Source of the DNA: Diospyros lotus
Lineage: Eukaryota > Streptophyta > Magnoliopsida > Ericales > Ebenaceae
Length of the DNA stretch: 64,000 nt
NCBI RefSeq assembly: GCF_014633365.1
Contig: NC_068338.1
Location: forward strand, 50,293,716 to 50,357,715
Reading direction: 5' to 3'
Notes under the pieces: model-generated
The model's database searches: none
What the model was told of the DNA's origin: nothing
What the model saw: the letters and a program-made list of their open reading frames with translations, nothing else
Program-made: the position numbers and the translations under genes
Shown here: positions 12,552 through 24,500 of the stretch, piece by piece
How positions within the stretch are numbered: the stretch's first letter is position 1
How the letters are laid out: every line of letters starts with the position of its first letter

Positions 12552-12912
12552 ATGACTGACGGTGATTCTAGGGGTTTCGCCGGATCAACCAGCCTCTCGA
12601 ACCGCTCCCAGGCAGGTATAATCTCGAAGATCCGATTAGAGAACTTCATGTGCCATAGTAGCTTGGTAATCGAGTTGGGGGATTGGGTCAATTTCATCAC
12701 AGGCCAAAACGGAAGTAAGTTTCTTAATCCATGTACCGGCGCATTTAAATGCGTAACTAAATTTGTGGAAACTTTGATAAAAATTGTATAATTTTGACAT
12801 GAATAGGTGGCAAGAGTGCGATACTGACTGCATTATGTGTTGCTTTTGGGAGTCGAGCCAAAGGCACACAGAGGGCGACCACATTGAAGGATTTTATAAA
12901 GACTGGATGCAG
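12552..12912 (+). CDS. SMC6: SMC6 exons 1-2: start, Walker A
   Basis: Exon 1 (12552-12714) encodes an 18-20 residue leader, then the conserved head strand [16 protein letters not shown] and NFITGQNG. A 92-bp intron splits the Walker A Ser codon. Exon 2 (12807-12912) gives [20 protein letters not shown] and TLKDFIKTG. The ATG is the first in frame and sits in a plant-like context (GGAAATGAC). Confidence 0.93.
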
Positions 12913-15900
12913 GTTCGTGAGGAATTTCTGCCTTTCTTTACTAATTAAGTTAGATTTAGTTTAAATTCATGCCCACCTCTTGTTATTATTATTTGCCAAG
13001 TCATGCCCATCTCTTAGATATGCAATAAAATATAATCGTGTGTAATTATATAAGTGTTATTAAAGGCGCAAGGCGCACTAAGGCGCACAAGGGTCTTGGA
13101 GCCTGAGGCGCAAGGCGAGGCGCGAGCCTGGTGGAACTAGGCGCAACTTAATAAAAAAAAAATATAAATATATATATGTCCTAGTTAAAGAAAAATGTAT
13201 AAAATAAGTCTTAACTTCTAATAATATTTTAACAAGTATGTTATAAAAAAAAATAAAAAATTCAACATATGCTAACTACCAAGAGAAATAAATATTAAAA
13301 CAAGTTACATACCTGTGAATTACAGCACAACAAATCCAAACATATTTCAGCAACCAAAATATATAAGTATCACAGAAGTTAAAAATATTTGTAAGAAAAG
13401 TCTTTAACTAAAATTAGATTAAATTCAAAAGAGGTTTGTAGATCTTAAATCCTAATTAAGATTAGATAATCTAAAAATCATCCTCGTTGTCAACATCAAG
13501 ATCTAACATTTCCATATTCCCATCATCAGAAACATCATCTCCAATATCCTCTTCTTCCACATCATATCTCTCTTCCTCTTCATCAGGTTCAATTGGAGCA
13601 TTTGAAGTAGTAGCCATTTTTCTACTCTTTGTCAAATTTAGAGTTGGAGCATTTAATCTAGTTGCATAGTGAGCTTTTTCAACACCAGAAGCTCTAGAAA
13701 CATCAGCCCATGTTAAATCATCGCCCTCATGTACAAGTTCATTATCTGAATCATCAAGTTGGTCAATTGTCCCAAGCAACCACTCATTACTTTCATCAAT
13801 TTCATCCAAGGAAATGAGATCTATTGATTTACGTAAATTGAAGCGACATCTCAAAGCTCTATTATACTTCACAAATATCAAATCATTAAGACGTTGTTGC
13901 TCCAATCGATTTCTCTTTTTGTTATGAAGTTGCCATAATGATTAAATTAGAATTAGAGTAAGTTAAAAGATATAAGAAATCATCTAGTTAATACTTAATA
14001 TTACTAATAAGATTGAAATGCTTACATGCTCAAAGATACTCCAATTTCTTTCACAACCTGAAGAGCTACAAGTGAGACTACAAATCTTCATGGCAAACTT
14101 TTGCAAATTAGGGGTTCCAGTACCAAATTGAGACCACCATTCAACTGAGAAAAACACATACAAATTAGCAATTAAAAATATAGATTATTGATCTAATCTA
14201 AATTAGATAATTTAGAAAACCGTGTTACCTGGTGATAATTGATTCCTTCCTCTAATACATATTTGTTTGCCAAATAACCCTTCAGAATTCTTATAAAAGC
14301 TCAACTCCTTCGAAAGTTTGTCTTGCACTTCTGCAGTGGGAACCATCCTCTCTATGCAAGCATACAACCCTTCAATAACCTCGTTATCTTCTCTAATACT
14401 TTCATTTGAGTAAAAAAATTCTGGATTCAAATAATATCCAGCTGCATGTAAAGGACGATGCAACTGAACATTCCATCTCTCATCAATGATTTCAAATATT
14501 TTCTCGTATTTGCTCTCATCATCAAAAGATTTTGCAATGGCTTCTTTTGCCCTATCCATAGCCTCATAAATATAAGGCATAGCAGGTTTGTCCTCATTAT
14601 CCACCACTCTAAGCACCTTGACAAGAGGCCCAGACACCTTGAGAGCAAAAAGAATATTTTTCCAAAATGATTCCTGGAGCACTGTTTGAGCTGCTTGCTT
14701 ATCTCATGTTTCCTTTGCAAATCTAGAGTTAGTCCACTCTTCTGAAGTAAACATCTTCCTCAAATTAGCTTTTTGTTTATGAAATCTTGAAAGGGTGAGG
14801 AAAGCTGTGGCAAATCTTGTTTTTCCAGGTCTTAGCATCTCTCTTTTTTGTGTAAATGATCTCATCATATTTAATACTTGTGCAGAGCTATATAGGTACC
14901 CATTGACTGAACATGCCTTCTGAAATGTGCTCTTAAGTCTAGGAATTTTAAAAATGTCCTCCAACATCAAGTCCAAACAATAGGCAGCACACGGCGTCCA
15001 ATACAAATTCTTGTGCTTAGTCATTAAGAACTCTCCTGCAAGACATTAATTCAAGGAAAAAAATCATCATTAATTTCAGTAAAAGTTAAAAAGAAAAAAA
15101 TAAATTAGTAAAAGTAAAACTTACCAGCTAGAACATTAGCTGAAGCATTATCAGTTACAACTTGAACAACATTTGTTTCTCCTATCTCCTCCACAAATCG
15201 GTCAAGCAATTGATAAAGTTTCATTCCATCTTTAGCATAGGAAGATGTATCAATAGATTCAATAAACACACTCCCTATGACTGATGTATCAATAAACACA
15301 CTCGCTTATCTTTCCAACCATCACACATGATTGTACATCCATATCTTGCCCATTCCTCCCTATGACTCTTCATAATTTCTTTTGTGTGTTCCACCTCCTT
15401 CTTAAGATAAGGTACTCTAACCTCATGAAAACTTGGGGGTTTCATTCCCGGACTAGCTCGCTCAACAGCCTCCATTATTGGCTTAAAACTAGGGTAATTG
15501 ACTGCACTAAATGGTATACCAGCTTCATACATCCATCTACTGAACCAAACACATACATTCTCTCTCAACTCTTTGTTGACATGACTTTCTATTGTAGTTT
15601 GCTTTCCTTTTGCATCCTTTTGATTACTCACTTTAGGTTTAGCAGATAAAAACAAATCAAGAGGCCCTTTTTGCTGTTGCCTTTGTTTTTTTTTTGTTGC
15701 ATAGATGATGCTTGTCCTTGCATAGGCCTTTTACCATGGTTTTGGAAGGCCCTTACGTCCATTTCATCGACATCATCTCCTAGTGTGTCTATATCATCAA
15801 AATCTGGCATATCATCAAAGTCATTCTTCCCTTTCTTTTTTGACATAAACTCTATAATTTCGTCTCTAACATGAGGAGGACATTTTGAACAAATTTCAAC

Positions 15901-18562
15901 ATTCCTATAACCTCCAGCAAGGTGTTGTTTGGCTCGGTATACACCTCCTTTAGTTAATTTCCCACAAAAATTACATTGAAAGTGTTAAGGTCTTTGGGAT
16001 TTACCAAACTATGATATTTCCATGCTGGATCTTTTCTTCTACCAACAGAGCTACTATCAGGATTAGGATCAATAGTGTTGGATGACATTTTAAATTTTTG
16101 ATTCCTGCAAGATTCACAACATGTCAACAACAATACCACTCTAAAGACCATCTTAAGAAAAAAAAAAAAATACCGCAAAGGGTCATTTGTCATTGCAGCT
16201 ATGCAGCTCATGGGGCTGATTGCTGATGCAGTTGACCACTGTTCTATTTATGAATAGTATTGAATTGGCATAATTGCTAAGGCCTAAGGGTCATTGGAGC
16301 CATGCGACTCATGCTAGTAAGAGCTGCTGACCACTATTTTATTTATAGAATAGTAATAAATTGTTAAGAGTAATAAAATAACTTCTCCAAGAACAAACAA
16401 ATAACCAACAACAATAAGAAATCAATAGTTGCTGGCAGCTGGCTTAAGGGTCATTGGCAGCTAGCTTACATACAACAAATCAACAGTTGCTGGCAGCTAG
16501 CTTGCTGCCTTTTTGTTGAAACTTGTAACTCAAAACTAGAAAAAAAATAAAGAGAGGAAACAACAATGAACATACCTGGAAACCGTTGAAGAAGGGAGAG
16601 GAGAGCCGAGAAGGTAGATGATGCAGTAGGCTGTAGCTATGCTGTCCATTTGAACTTTGAAGAAGAGAAAGGAGAGTCGAGAAGGGAGATAAGTTGTGAA
16701 GTGAAGCTGTGTTGTCCGTTTGAAGAGAGCAAGAAAAGCCGAGATGGGTGTTGTCCGTTTGAAGAGGGAGAGGAGAGCCAAGAATGGTGGTTGTGCAGCC
16801 GGTCCTATCTGTTTGAATAGGGAGAGGAGAGTCGAGCGAGAAGGGAGGGCTGTGCCGTTGCAGCCGTCCGTTTGAAGAGGGAGAGGAAAGCCGAGAAGGA
16901 GGAGGAGTTCTGGTTGTCTTGGAGCTGTGCCGTGACTGCCGTGGAGAGGATAGTCAAGAATAGCCAAGAAGGGAGAGGAGAGGACAACTGCAAACTTGAC
17001 TTTTGAGATTTCTTCTATCATAAGTCTCTTTGAATTCATCTTTTTAGAATATCTTGCTTTCTTTATTTAGGTTTAATTTGAATTAGGATTAGATTTGATT
17101 AAATATAGCAAGAAATACTAAAATTAAACTACATTAAACTGAAATTCAATTAAAACCAACCAGGCGCAGCCTTGGCACATCTAAGCCCAAGGCTGCGCCT
17201 AAGGGCCTGGATGCACCCAGGCGCGCCTGGGCAGATGTCGCACGCCTAGTTCGGTTCTAGGCGCCAGGCTTGCGCTTGGTATCAAGGCGCGCCTTTAATA
17301 ACACTGAATTATATTATGATGGGAGAGGGAAAATTTGCAAATTGGGAAGCTATCTTGCTGCAGAGACAGATGAAAAATTTGGGTGTTCGTTATAATAATG
17401 TAATGATAAAACAGTACTACTAGTTTCAGTTTAAAAACTGTTAAAAGTGTCATAGGTTCTCAAAAGTGCTTGTTCTGTGATGTATGTATAGAGGTGAGAA
17501 GTTGGTTTTGCTGGGCAGAGGGAGATCAAGCAGGTGGTTCTGGAAATATATTGCTGGAGTTTTGGATTAGTTGTTACGAATTTGGTATTTGCTTGGGACT
17601 AGGTTTCACTGTAACCACGGTTTAAATGAATATATATTCTCATGGGTTCTTTTAAACCAGTCACTGGATTAAGTTGGATGCAGTGGTCGAGATTGACCAA
17701 CCAGTTAGCTCTTGCAGTATGGGAAGGAGTGAACGTCATAGTTATGATTTTTTTCCTGGTAATCATGAACATCAAGGAATCACATATATTCTTAGATGTT
17801 GTGAAGGTTAGTTGCTATCTCTTTCTCTTGACTGCTGCAATGGACTTTTCAGTGGAAATCTGAACATCACTAGCACTATCAATTGGGGTAATTAGATAGA
17901 CCATTTGAAGGATTGGTGCCCTGTTTCTATTAGATGGTCAAAATGATGGGGATGATTTGGAGGATATATTGTCATCTCATTGAACAGTTTTTACACAAGG
18001 CCTGAATATTGGTGAATTTTGTGACATATTCTGGGCTTAGACAGAGCTTCCTGCCCTTATCCACTTTGGGATGTTCTGTTCTTGTTCTTTGATAATGATC
18101 TTCGTGGTTGTTATTTTGCTTTTATGTATGTTCTCTTTCTTACTCTATCCTTGTATTGCTTCTGGAGTTAAGATAATCCCACCTTTCTTTGTGTACCAAA
18201 CAAGGTATTATGGTGTCAGGTGGTATTACCACCAATTAATCCGCCTATCAAATGGCTGCTAGGAGGATAGGTAGTCTGCCCTTGTCCTCGGTAAATGCTG
18301 ATAGCTAAATGGCAGACTGCTGTTTCCCAGTTTTGTGATCTGTTGTACAATCATCCATGGGATGATGTTCAATCCAATTAAGATGGTAAAATACAAGGCA
18401 TAAGGAGTTGATAGTACCAAGGAGTTAGATAAAGTAAAAAGAAGAAAATTACTGTCAGATCCTAAGAGATCTAATGAGAATTCTCTAGAATTCACTGAAG
18501 AATTCTGGAGAATGGCAGAAATGGAGGGAGAAAAGAGAAGAAAATTGAGGAAAAGTTTAGAG

Positions 18563-18599
<37 letters not shown>

Positions 18600-21500
18600 G
18601 AATGAGAGGGGAATGCTAGAATGACTCAATTCAATATTCTCGATAGTTCCTTACATGTGCTCTGGTCCTTTATATAGGATCCCACAATTACATTCCCACC
18701 ACCCAGCTTATTTACATAGGTATCCTCTTCTAGAGTTAGCTAATTGTCTTCCCTAATTGCCGCACGGGTATGCTAGGCCTACCCTTTACACGGTATATTC
18801 TACTTCTACATATTAGGATCGTGACAAGTTCCCCCCGGCTTGATATAATTTTTGTCCTCAAGAATACTAAGTAGGCTGGCTGGTTGGGGAAATTGCCTTA
18901 TCAGATCAGACAACTATTCCCAGGTGCTGTTGTCATGGGAAAGGTTCGACCATTTCACCAACACTTGAATGATAGGGGCCCCATGCTTGTATAATTAGAG
19001 TTGGCAATGGTTCGGTTTGGTTTCGGTTTTTGTCAAAACCATAATCAAACCAAACTTAAATTACTAAAACCAAAACCGAACCATTACCCATTTGGTTTTA
19101 AAAATTTAAAACCATAACCAAACCATTCGGTTTCGGTTTAACTATGGTTTTTTTAGTTTAATCCATATCAACAAATAAAGACAAATAGCATTCATAAATT
19201 TTTTTGATAATTTCACAACAAACAAAGATAAATTCTAATAAAGTTACATTGTTCTTGCATAAAGTTACAAAACTTATTGGATATAAAATCACATTTCCAA
19301 ACCGACAATTGTTAAGATCAATAAATTAATATGTGCATAATTAAATTATAATTTAAGCTAAAAAAAATTAGCTACGAAAGTTAATACCTTCATCAACAAC
19401 ATTAATATATTCTTCGTAAATTGATGCATAGAATGAGCTAACTCCATCTAACAAAATTATAAATATAAAAAATAAATTAATATGAAGAGAGATGAGGCAA
19501 AGAGCGAGAGGCAACGAGGGTGAGAGAGATCAAGGGCGAGCGAGAGCAAGAGGGGCTGAGCCCTAGCGAGAGCAAGAGAGATCTAGCGAGGGCGAGTGAG
19601 AGAAAGAGAGATGCAGAGAGCGAGGGCTACTGGCGAGCTTGCGCGGAGGAGCAAGAGAAAGGAGGTAGAAAGGGTGAGAGAGATCGAGGGCAAGCGAGAG
19701 CAGGGGCCGAGCCCTAGCGAGAGCAAGAGAGATCCATCGAGGGCGAGCGAGAGCAAGAGAGATGCAGAGAGCAAGGGCGAGGGCGGGTGAACGAGCGAAA
19801 GGCGGCGAGGGTGAGAGAGAGTGAGAGTGAGGTTGAGAGATGAAGGAGAAGAGAAGGGGAAAAGGGTTTGCAAGCAAGGCAATTGGGCTGGGGTGGGCTA
19901 GGCTCAGGTGGGCTGGGCTCAGGTGGGCGGGGTTGTATATAATATATATTATATATACATATTATATTATAGATATATTCGGTTCGGTTCGGTTACCCAC
20001 CATTCGGTTTCGGTTTCGGTTCGGGTTTTGGTTTGGTTTTAGTGAAAATCATAACCAAACCATACCCATTGAAACAGTGTTCGGTTTTTCCCCGAACCAA
20101 ACCATTACCCAGTCAAACGGTTTTTAACCGCGTTGACCGGTTCGATTTCGGTTTGGTTCCCCACGGTTTCGGTTGCAATTGTCATCCCTATGTATAATAC
20201 TCTCTAGTCTAGTATAGAGCTGGGTACTGCTGTGACATCTGCATCTACAAACAACTGTGGTAAATTGGAAGATGCTTGTTGTGTTCCTACTGATCTCTTG
20301 AGCAAAGAGAGACGTGGAAGACCGGGTGAATTTTGGATCCTTCAGGTAGCTGTAGTTGATAGGGCTTAGTTTGTTCACCTGGCCCTTAGCAAATTGCCTT
20401 AAGGTGGGCTGGCCTGACCATTAGGTATACTCTTTCCCCCACGTTGAACTCTCTTTCACTCCTCCTCCTATCAATGTACTGCTTCATACGATTTTAAGCC
20501 AATGCCAACTTTTCCTTGAGTTGTTGCAAAACTCTCTGCCTCTTTTCTAAGTATGCCTCTACAGTGGCCATTGTGGTGTGCTCCCCCACTGCTGGGAGTA
20601 GTGGAGGTTGATGTTCGGATAATGCTTCAAAGGGGGATCTCTTGATAGATGCATGGTGGCTGGTATTATATCACCATTGGGCCAGAGAGATCCACTTATG
20701 CCACCCTTTAGGATGCAAGAAACACAAACACCTTGAGTAGCCTTCCACACATTGGTTAACCCTCTCCGTCTGACCATTCATTTGAGGATGGTAAGCTGTA
20801 GACATTTTAAGGTTCACCCCTAGGGATTTCATCAATTCTTGTTAGAACAAGCTTGTGAAGATATTGTCCCTATCTGAAATTATCGACCCGAGAATCTCAT
20901 GTAGCTTCATCACCTGATCCAAGAAAGCTCTAGCTACTTCTTGGGTTGAGTAGGGGGGGGGTGGGGGTGGGTTAGGCCAATGAAATGTGCAAACTTAGTG
21001 AATCGATCCACCACCACTAAGATGCAGTCCTTCCTTTTTGACTTAGGTAGACCCTCGATAAAATCCATACTTGTGCTCTCACAAGCTTGTGTAGGTATGG
21101 GTAAGGGTTGCAGCAAGCCTGGCTGGGCCATGGTTTCGTACTTGCATCTATTGCACACATCACAAGCCATTACATACTCGGTCACATATTGTTTGAGGTG
21201 AGGCTAGTAAAAGATTTGCTTCACCTTATGATGTGTTCTGAATTCCTGAGTGCCCTCCCACTGGAGACTCGTGAAGGGAACTCAATATCTTCTTCCTCAA
21301 TATCTCACTTCCATCGATTATGACTCTGCCCTTGTACCTCATTACCCTTTGATGCAATGTATACCTTGGCTTCCCATTGGGATTTAGAATCAACTACTCC
21401 AATAACTCCTTCATTTTATCATCTCCTTCATAGCTCGCCTCAACTTCTTGGTACCAGTCAGGGGTGATAACAACAAGGGCAACTGCTTCTCCTTCTTCTA

Positions 21501-24500
21501 GGCATTTGGACAGGGCATTGTCATGAACCTAGGGTTCATAACAAGGTTGGAATTGGCAATCAGAAGGATCTGATTAAATAGAACTGAAACAGAATGATTC
21601 AAGAGGGAAAGGGGGCAGAAATGGGGGAGAAACTAGAGAAGAAACAAGGGAGAGCAGTAGAGAGAAACGAGAGGGACATTTGAGAGAATTGTAGAGAGGG
21701 AGAATTAGAGTTTCATTTAAAACATTCAAGCCTCCTCTTCTCCACATACTTGAGAGCTTATTTATAGGCTATATAACTGAAAGAAATATCTAGAATAACA
21801 ACCCCATGTGCTGTAACAGAATAACAGAAATAACTCCTAACAAACTAAGGTAACTAATTATATTATTGCCTTTCTAATTACCCTTGGGTCGTGACAGGCA
21901 TTAATAACTATGTTTTCTCTCCCCTTCTTATACTGTGCTGTAGTCTAGGCTCATAAGCTTAGACATTCCCTTCCTTTCGAGATGGGTATGAAGCTTCTGC
22001 TATAGTAAGAATTTAAGGCTTTCGTGGTTAGTTCTAATTATGAATTGACCTCCTTTCAAATAATGCCGCCACCTCTCAACTGCCATTATTACTGCCAAAA
22101 CCTCATTTTCATATATACTTAGTCCCAGATGTCTAGGGGACAAAGCCTGACTAAGATAAGCCAATGGTCTTCCTTCTTGCATCAACACCGCTCCCACCCT
22201 CGTACCACATGGATCAGTCTCTAGTATACTAAAGTTTGGTAGCCCGAGCACTGGAGCCTTGCCTATAGCCCCCTTCAATTGCTCATATGCCTTCTCAGCC
22301 TCTGGACCCCAATGAAATCCCTCATTTTTAGCAATTCCGTCAAAGGCCGGCTGATGATACCATAATTTTTTACAAACTACCTATGGTACCCTGTTAAACC
22401 CAAAAAACCCCCCAAGGCCTTAATGTTAGTAGGCCTTGGCTAAGCCACCATAGTAGCCACTTTTCTCGAATTTGTACTCACTCCTACTCTTGAGATAACA
22501 TGCTCTACATACTCTACTTGCTTCTGACCGAAGGCATATTTAGATCTCTTAATATACAATTGGCTATTTTTGAGAACCTCAAATGTAGTCCTTGGGTGTT
22601 TCAAGTGTTGACTGAAAGTTGGGTTGTATATTAAAATATCATCAAAGAAAACCAGAATAAAATGGCGTAGGTAGGGTTCAAAAACTTGGTTGATGAGTGT
22701 CACGACCCCAAGGAACCCCAAGGATATATTAGTAATACATGTCATGTGTTTTCCTTATTAGTTGCATTTTCTATTGTTGTTGTTAGCATCTTCAATTGTA
22801 AGCCTATAAATAGGCTTGATTAGTTAGAGGAAGGGAGTTCTGGGAATGATTTGAATCTCAATTCCCTCTCTCAATACTCTCCCACGACTTTTCTCTCTCT
22901 CCCTCAATTTTGTTATGTTCTTCCTTGCCTTCTTCTCTGCTCTATCCTCCTCAAACTCTTATCCAAATTCCTTCCTAGACCCTAGCGAGTAGTCCAAGCT
23001 GTCTAGGGTGTATTCTGATCGATTATTGGTTGTGATCTTTATTTGGAATATGAAGGCAACCTCGGTGAATTGATTATTCCAGAGATTGGTGGAATTGATG
23101 GAATTCGAAATTCTAGCAAGTGACCCTCGACTGCTAATTTTAGAGGATGTACAGAGCTCTTGTTTATTGGCCTTTGGGTTGTCCTGCTTGTGAGAAGTCT
23201 GTTAGGGGGAGTAGTGCATGCACGAAGACATTAAAGTCTCAATCGTAGTAGAAGGGTGTTGCATTTTTAGGGGGACGACTTGCTCGTGAGGCCATTGGGA
23301 GCAGTGCATACATGAAGCAGATGAGTTCGCAATTGCAACAAAAGAATGTTACATTTTTAGTTGGAGTCAGACAACATGGGGAGTTTGGCCAAAAGCCTCA
23401 GGCATGGGAAAGAGAGTTTGAGAATGAGATCAGCTAATTGGATAAGGAAACAAGAAGTTGGGTACATGATACGAGCAAGGAATTCAGTCGTATGTTACAC
23501 GAGCAGTTGCAGGAGTTTGCAGTGATACTGATTAAGAATTATCATTACAGCTTTCTCGTAGAATTTTTCGAGGATTGTTGCGGAAGTTTTAATAAAGAGG
23601 ACTTCCTTAAAATGGAGTAGCCGAAGGAGAAGTCAAGATTATAGAAGAGCGATTCATTGCTTACTTTAGATTTTGGGCAGAAAAAGAAGTATTCTGATTT
23701 CAACAGCAATGACAAGAAAGATGACTACAATATCAGAAATGGCATTATTCAAAGGGAATCAGTAACAATCAGGTGGATAGGACAATAGATGCAAAGGGAC
23801 CATCGAATATTTTTGAAAAAGAAGTTCATATAGAGGAAAATTCCAGCAAACACAAAGAAGAAGATGTTGTTGGACTGCTAACATGGAAATAGAAAATTTT
23901 GACAGAAAAAGTAGTTAAGGTTGTTTTGCAGCCAATGGAAGAGTTAATACATTTGGATGTGCCTAATGAGGGTTGGCAGGTCACCCTCACGGAAAATAGA
24001 GATGTTGATTTCTCTTTCATTCAAGGGGAATCTTCGACGAGTTATGACTCTGAAAGTAGTTCTCTCAACTTGCAACAAATTCAAAGTGGTGAGGAATTTT
24101 GGAAGCCAATGGTAGTTGGGGAAAAGCTAAGGGAGTTAGCTGAAGAAGTCAAAGGTGTTATCGAAGAGAACAAGACTCCCATTGCTGTGTTGTTTTTTAC
24201 TCCTATTGGAAAATTCGAGTTGCTGTCTACTGCATGGTGGGATGAACCAATGGCTGATTATGTTCTTAAATTGGAGACCAATCTTGATTGGGTAGCTATT
24301 GTAGAAGGTGGGTGTATTGGATTTGAACTCTATCAGGTTGCTCTCATTGAAGTTCTATGCCAAATTACGGCTAGGATTGATCTTGGACACTTAAGAACGA
24401 GGAAGAAGAAGAGGCCTAGAAGGAGAAAGAAAGAAAGAAGGATAAATTAGATAGAGAAGGCAGGAATTGGATGAAGCAATGGCTACTTGCTGCAAGTTCT

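Larger units (their letters stand above)
13052..17306 (-). mobile_element. hAT DNA transposon, 4.26 kb, with perfect 8-bp TSD
   Basis: Terminal inverted repeats CAGTGTTATTAAAGGCGC (right end, complement) and AAGTGTTATTAAAGGCGC (left end, first base changed) are flanked by AATTATAT on both sides (13044-13051 and 17307-17314). Subterminal regions are dense in AGGCGC motifs. A multi-exon transposase lies inside on the minus strand. Terminal repeats, target length and transposase all indicate the hAT superfamily. The perfect target duplication suggests a fairly young insertion. Confidence 0.95.
18830..22697 (-). pseudogene. gypsy 1 pol remnant (RT C-half, RNase H, integrase, chromodomain)
   Basis: On the minus strand: RT second half near 22690-22440 ([14 protein letters not shown] active site), RNase H at 22278-22000 ([19 protein letters not shown]), the integrase zinc-binding region and core at 21185-20930 ([20 protein letters not shown]), integrase C-terminal part to about 20200, and a chromodomain-like tail near 18980-18880 ([16 protein letters not shown]). 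A solo LTR splits RNase H from integrase, and a hAT element splits integrase from chromodomain. Many stops and shifts are present; no function is expected. Confidence 0.85.

Noticed and set aside
16536..17039. 167-residue minus-strand ORF
   Set aside because: Arises from the hAT subterminal tandem repeat; no domain.
19520..19882. Overlapping ORFs on both strands in the GA-rich block
   Set aside because: Generated by purine repeats inside a hAT element; composition-driven Arg/Glu/Ser/Leu strings.
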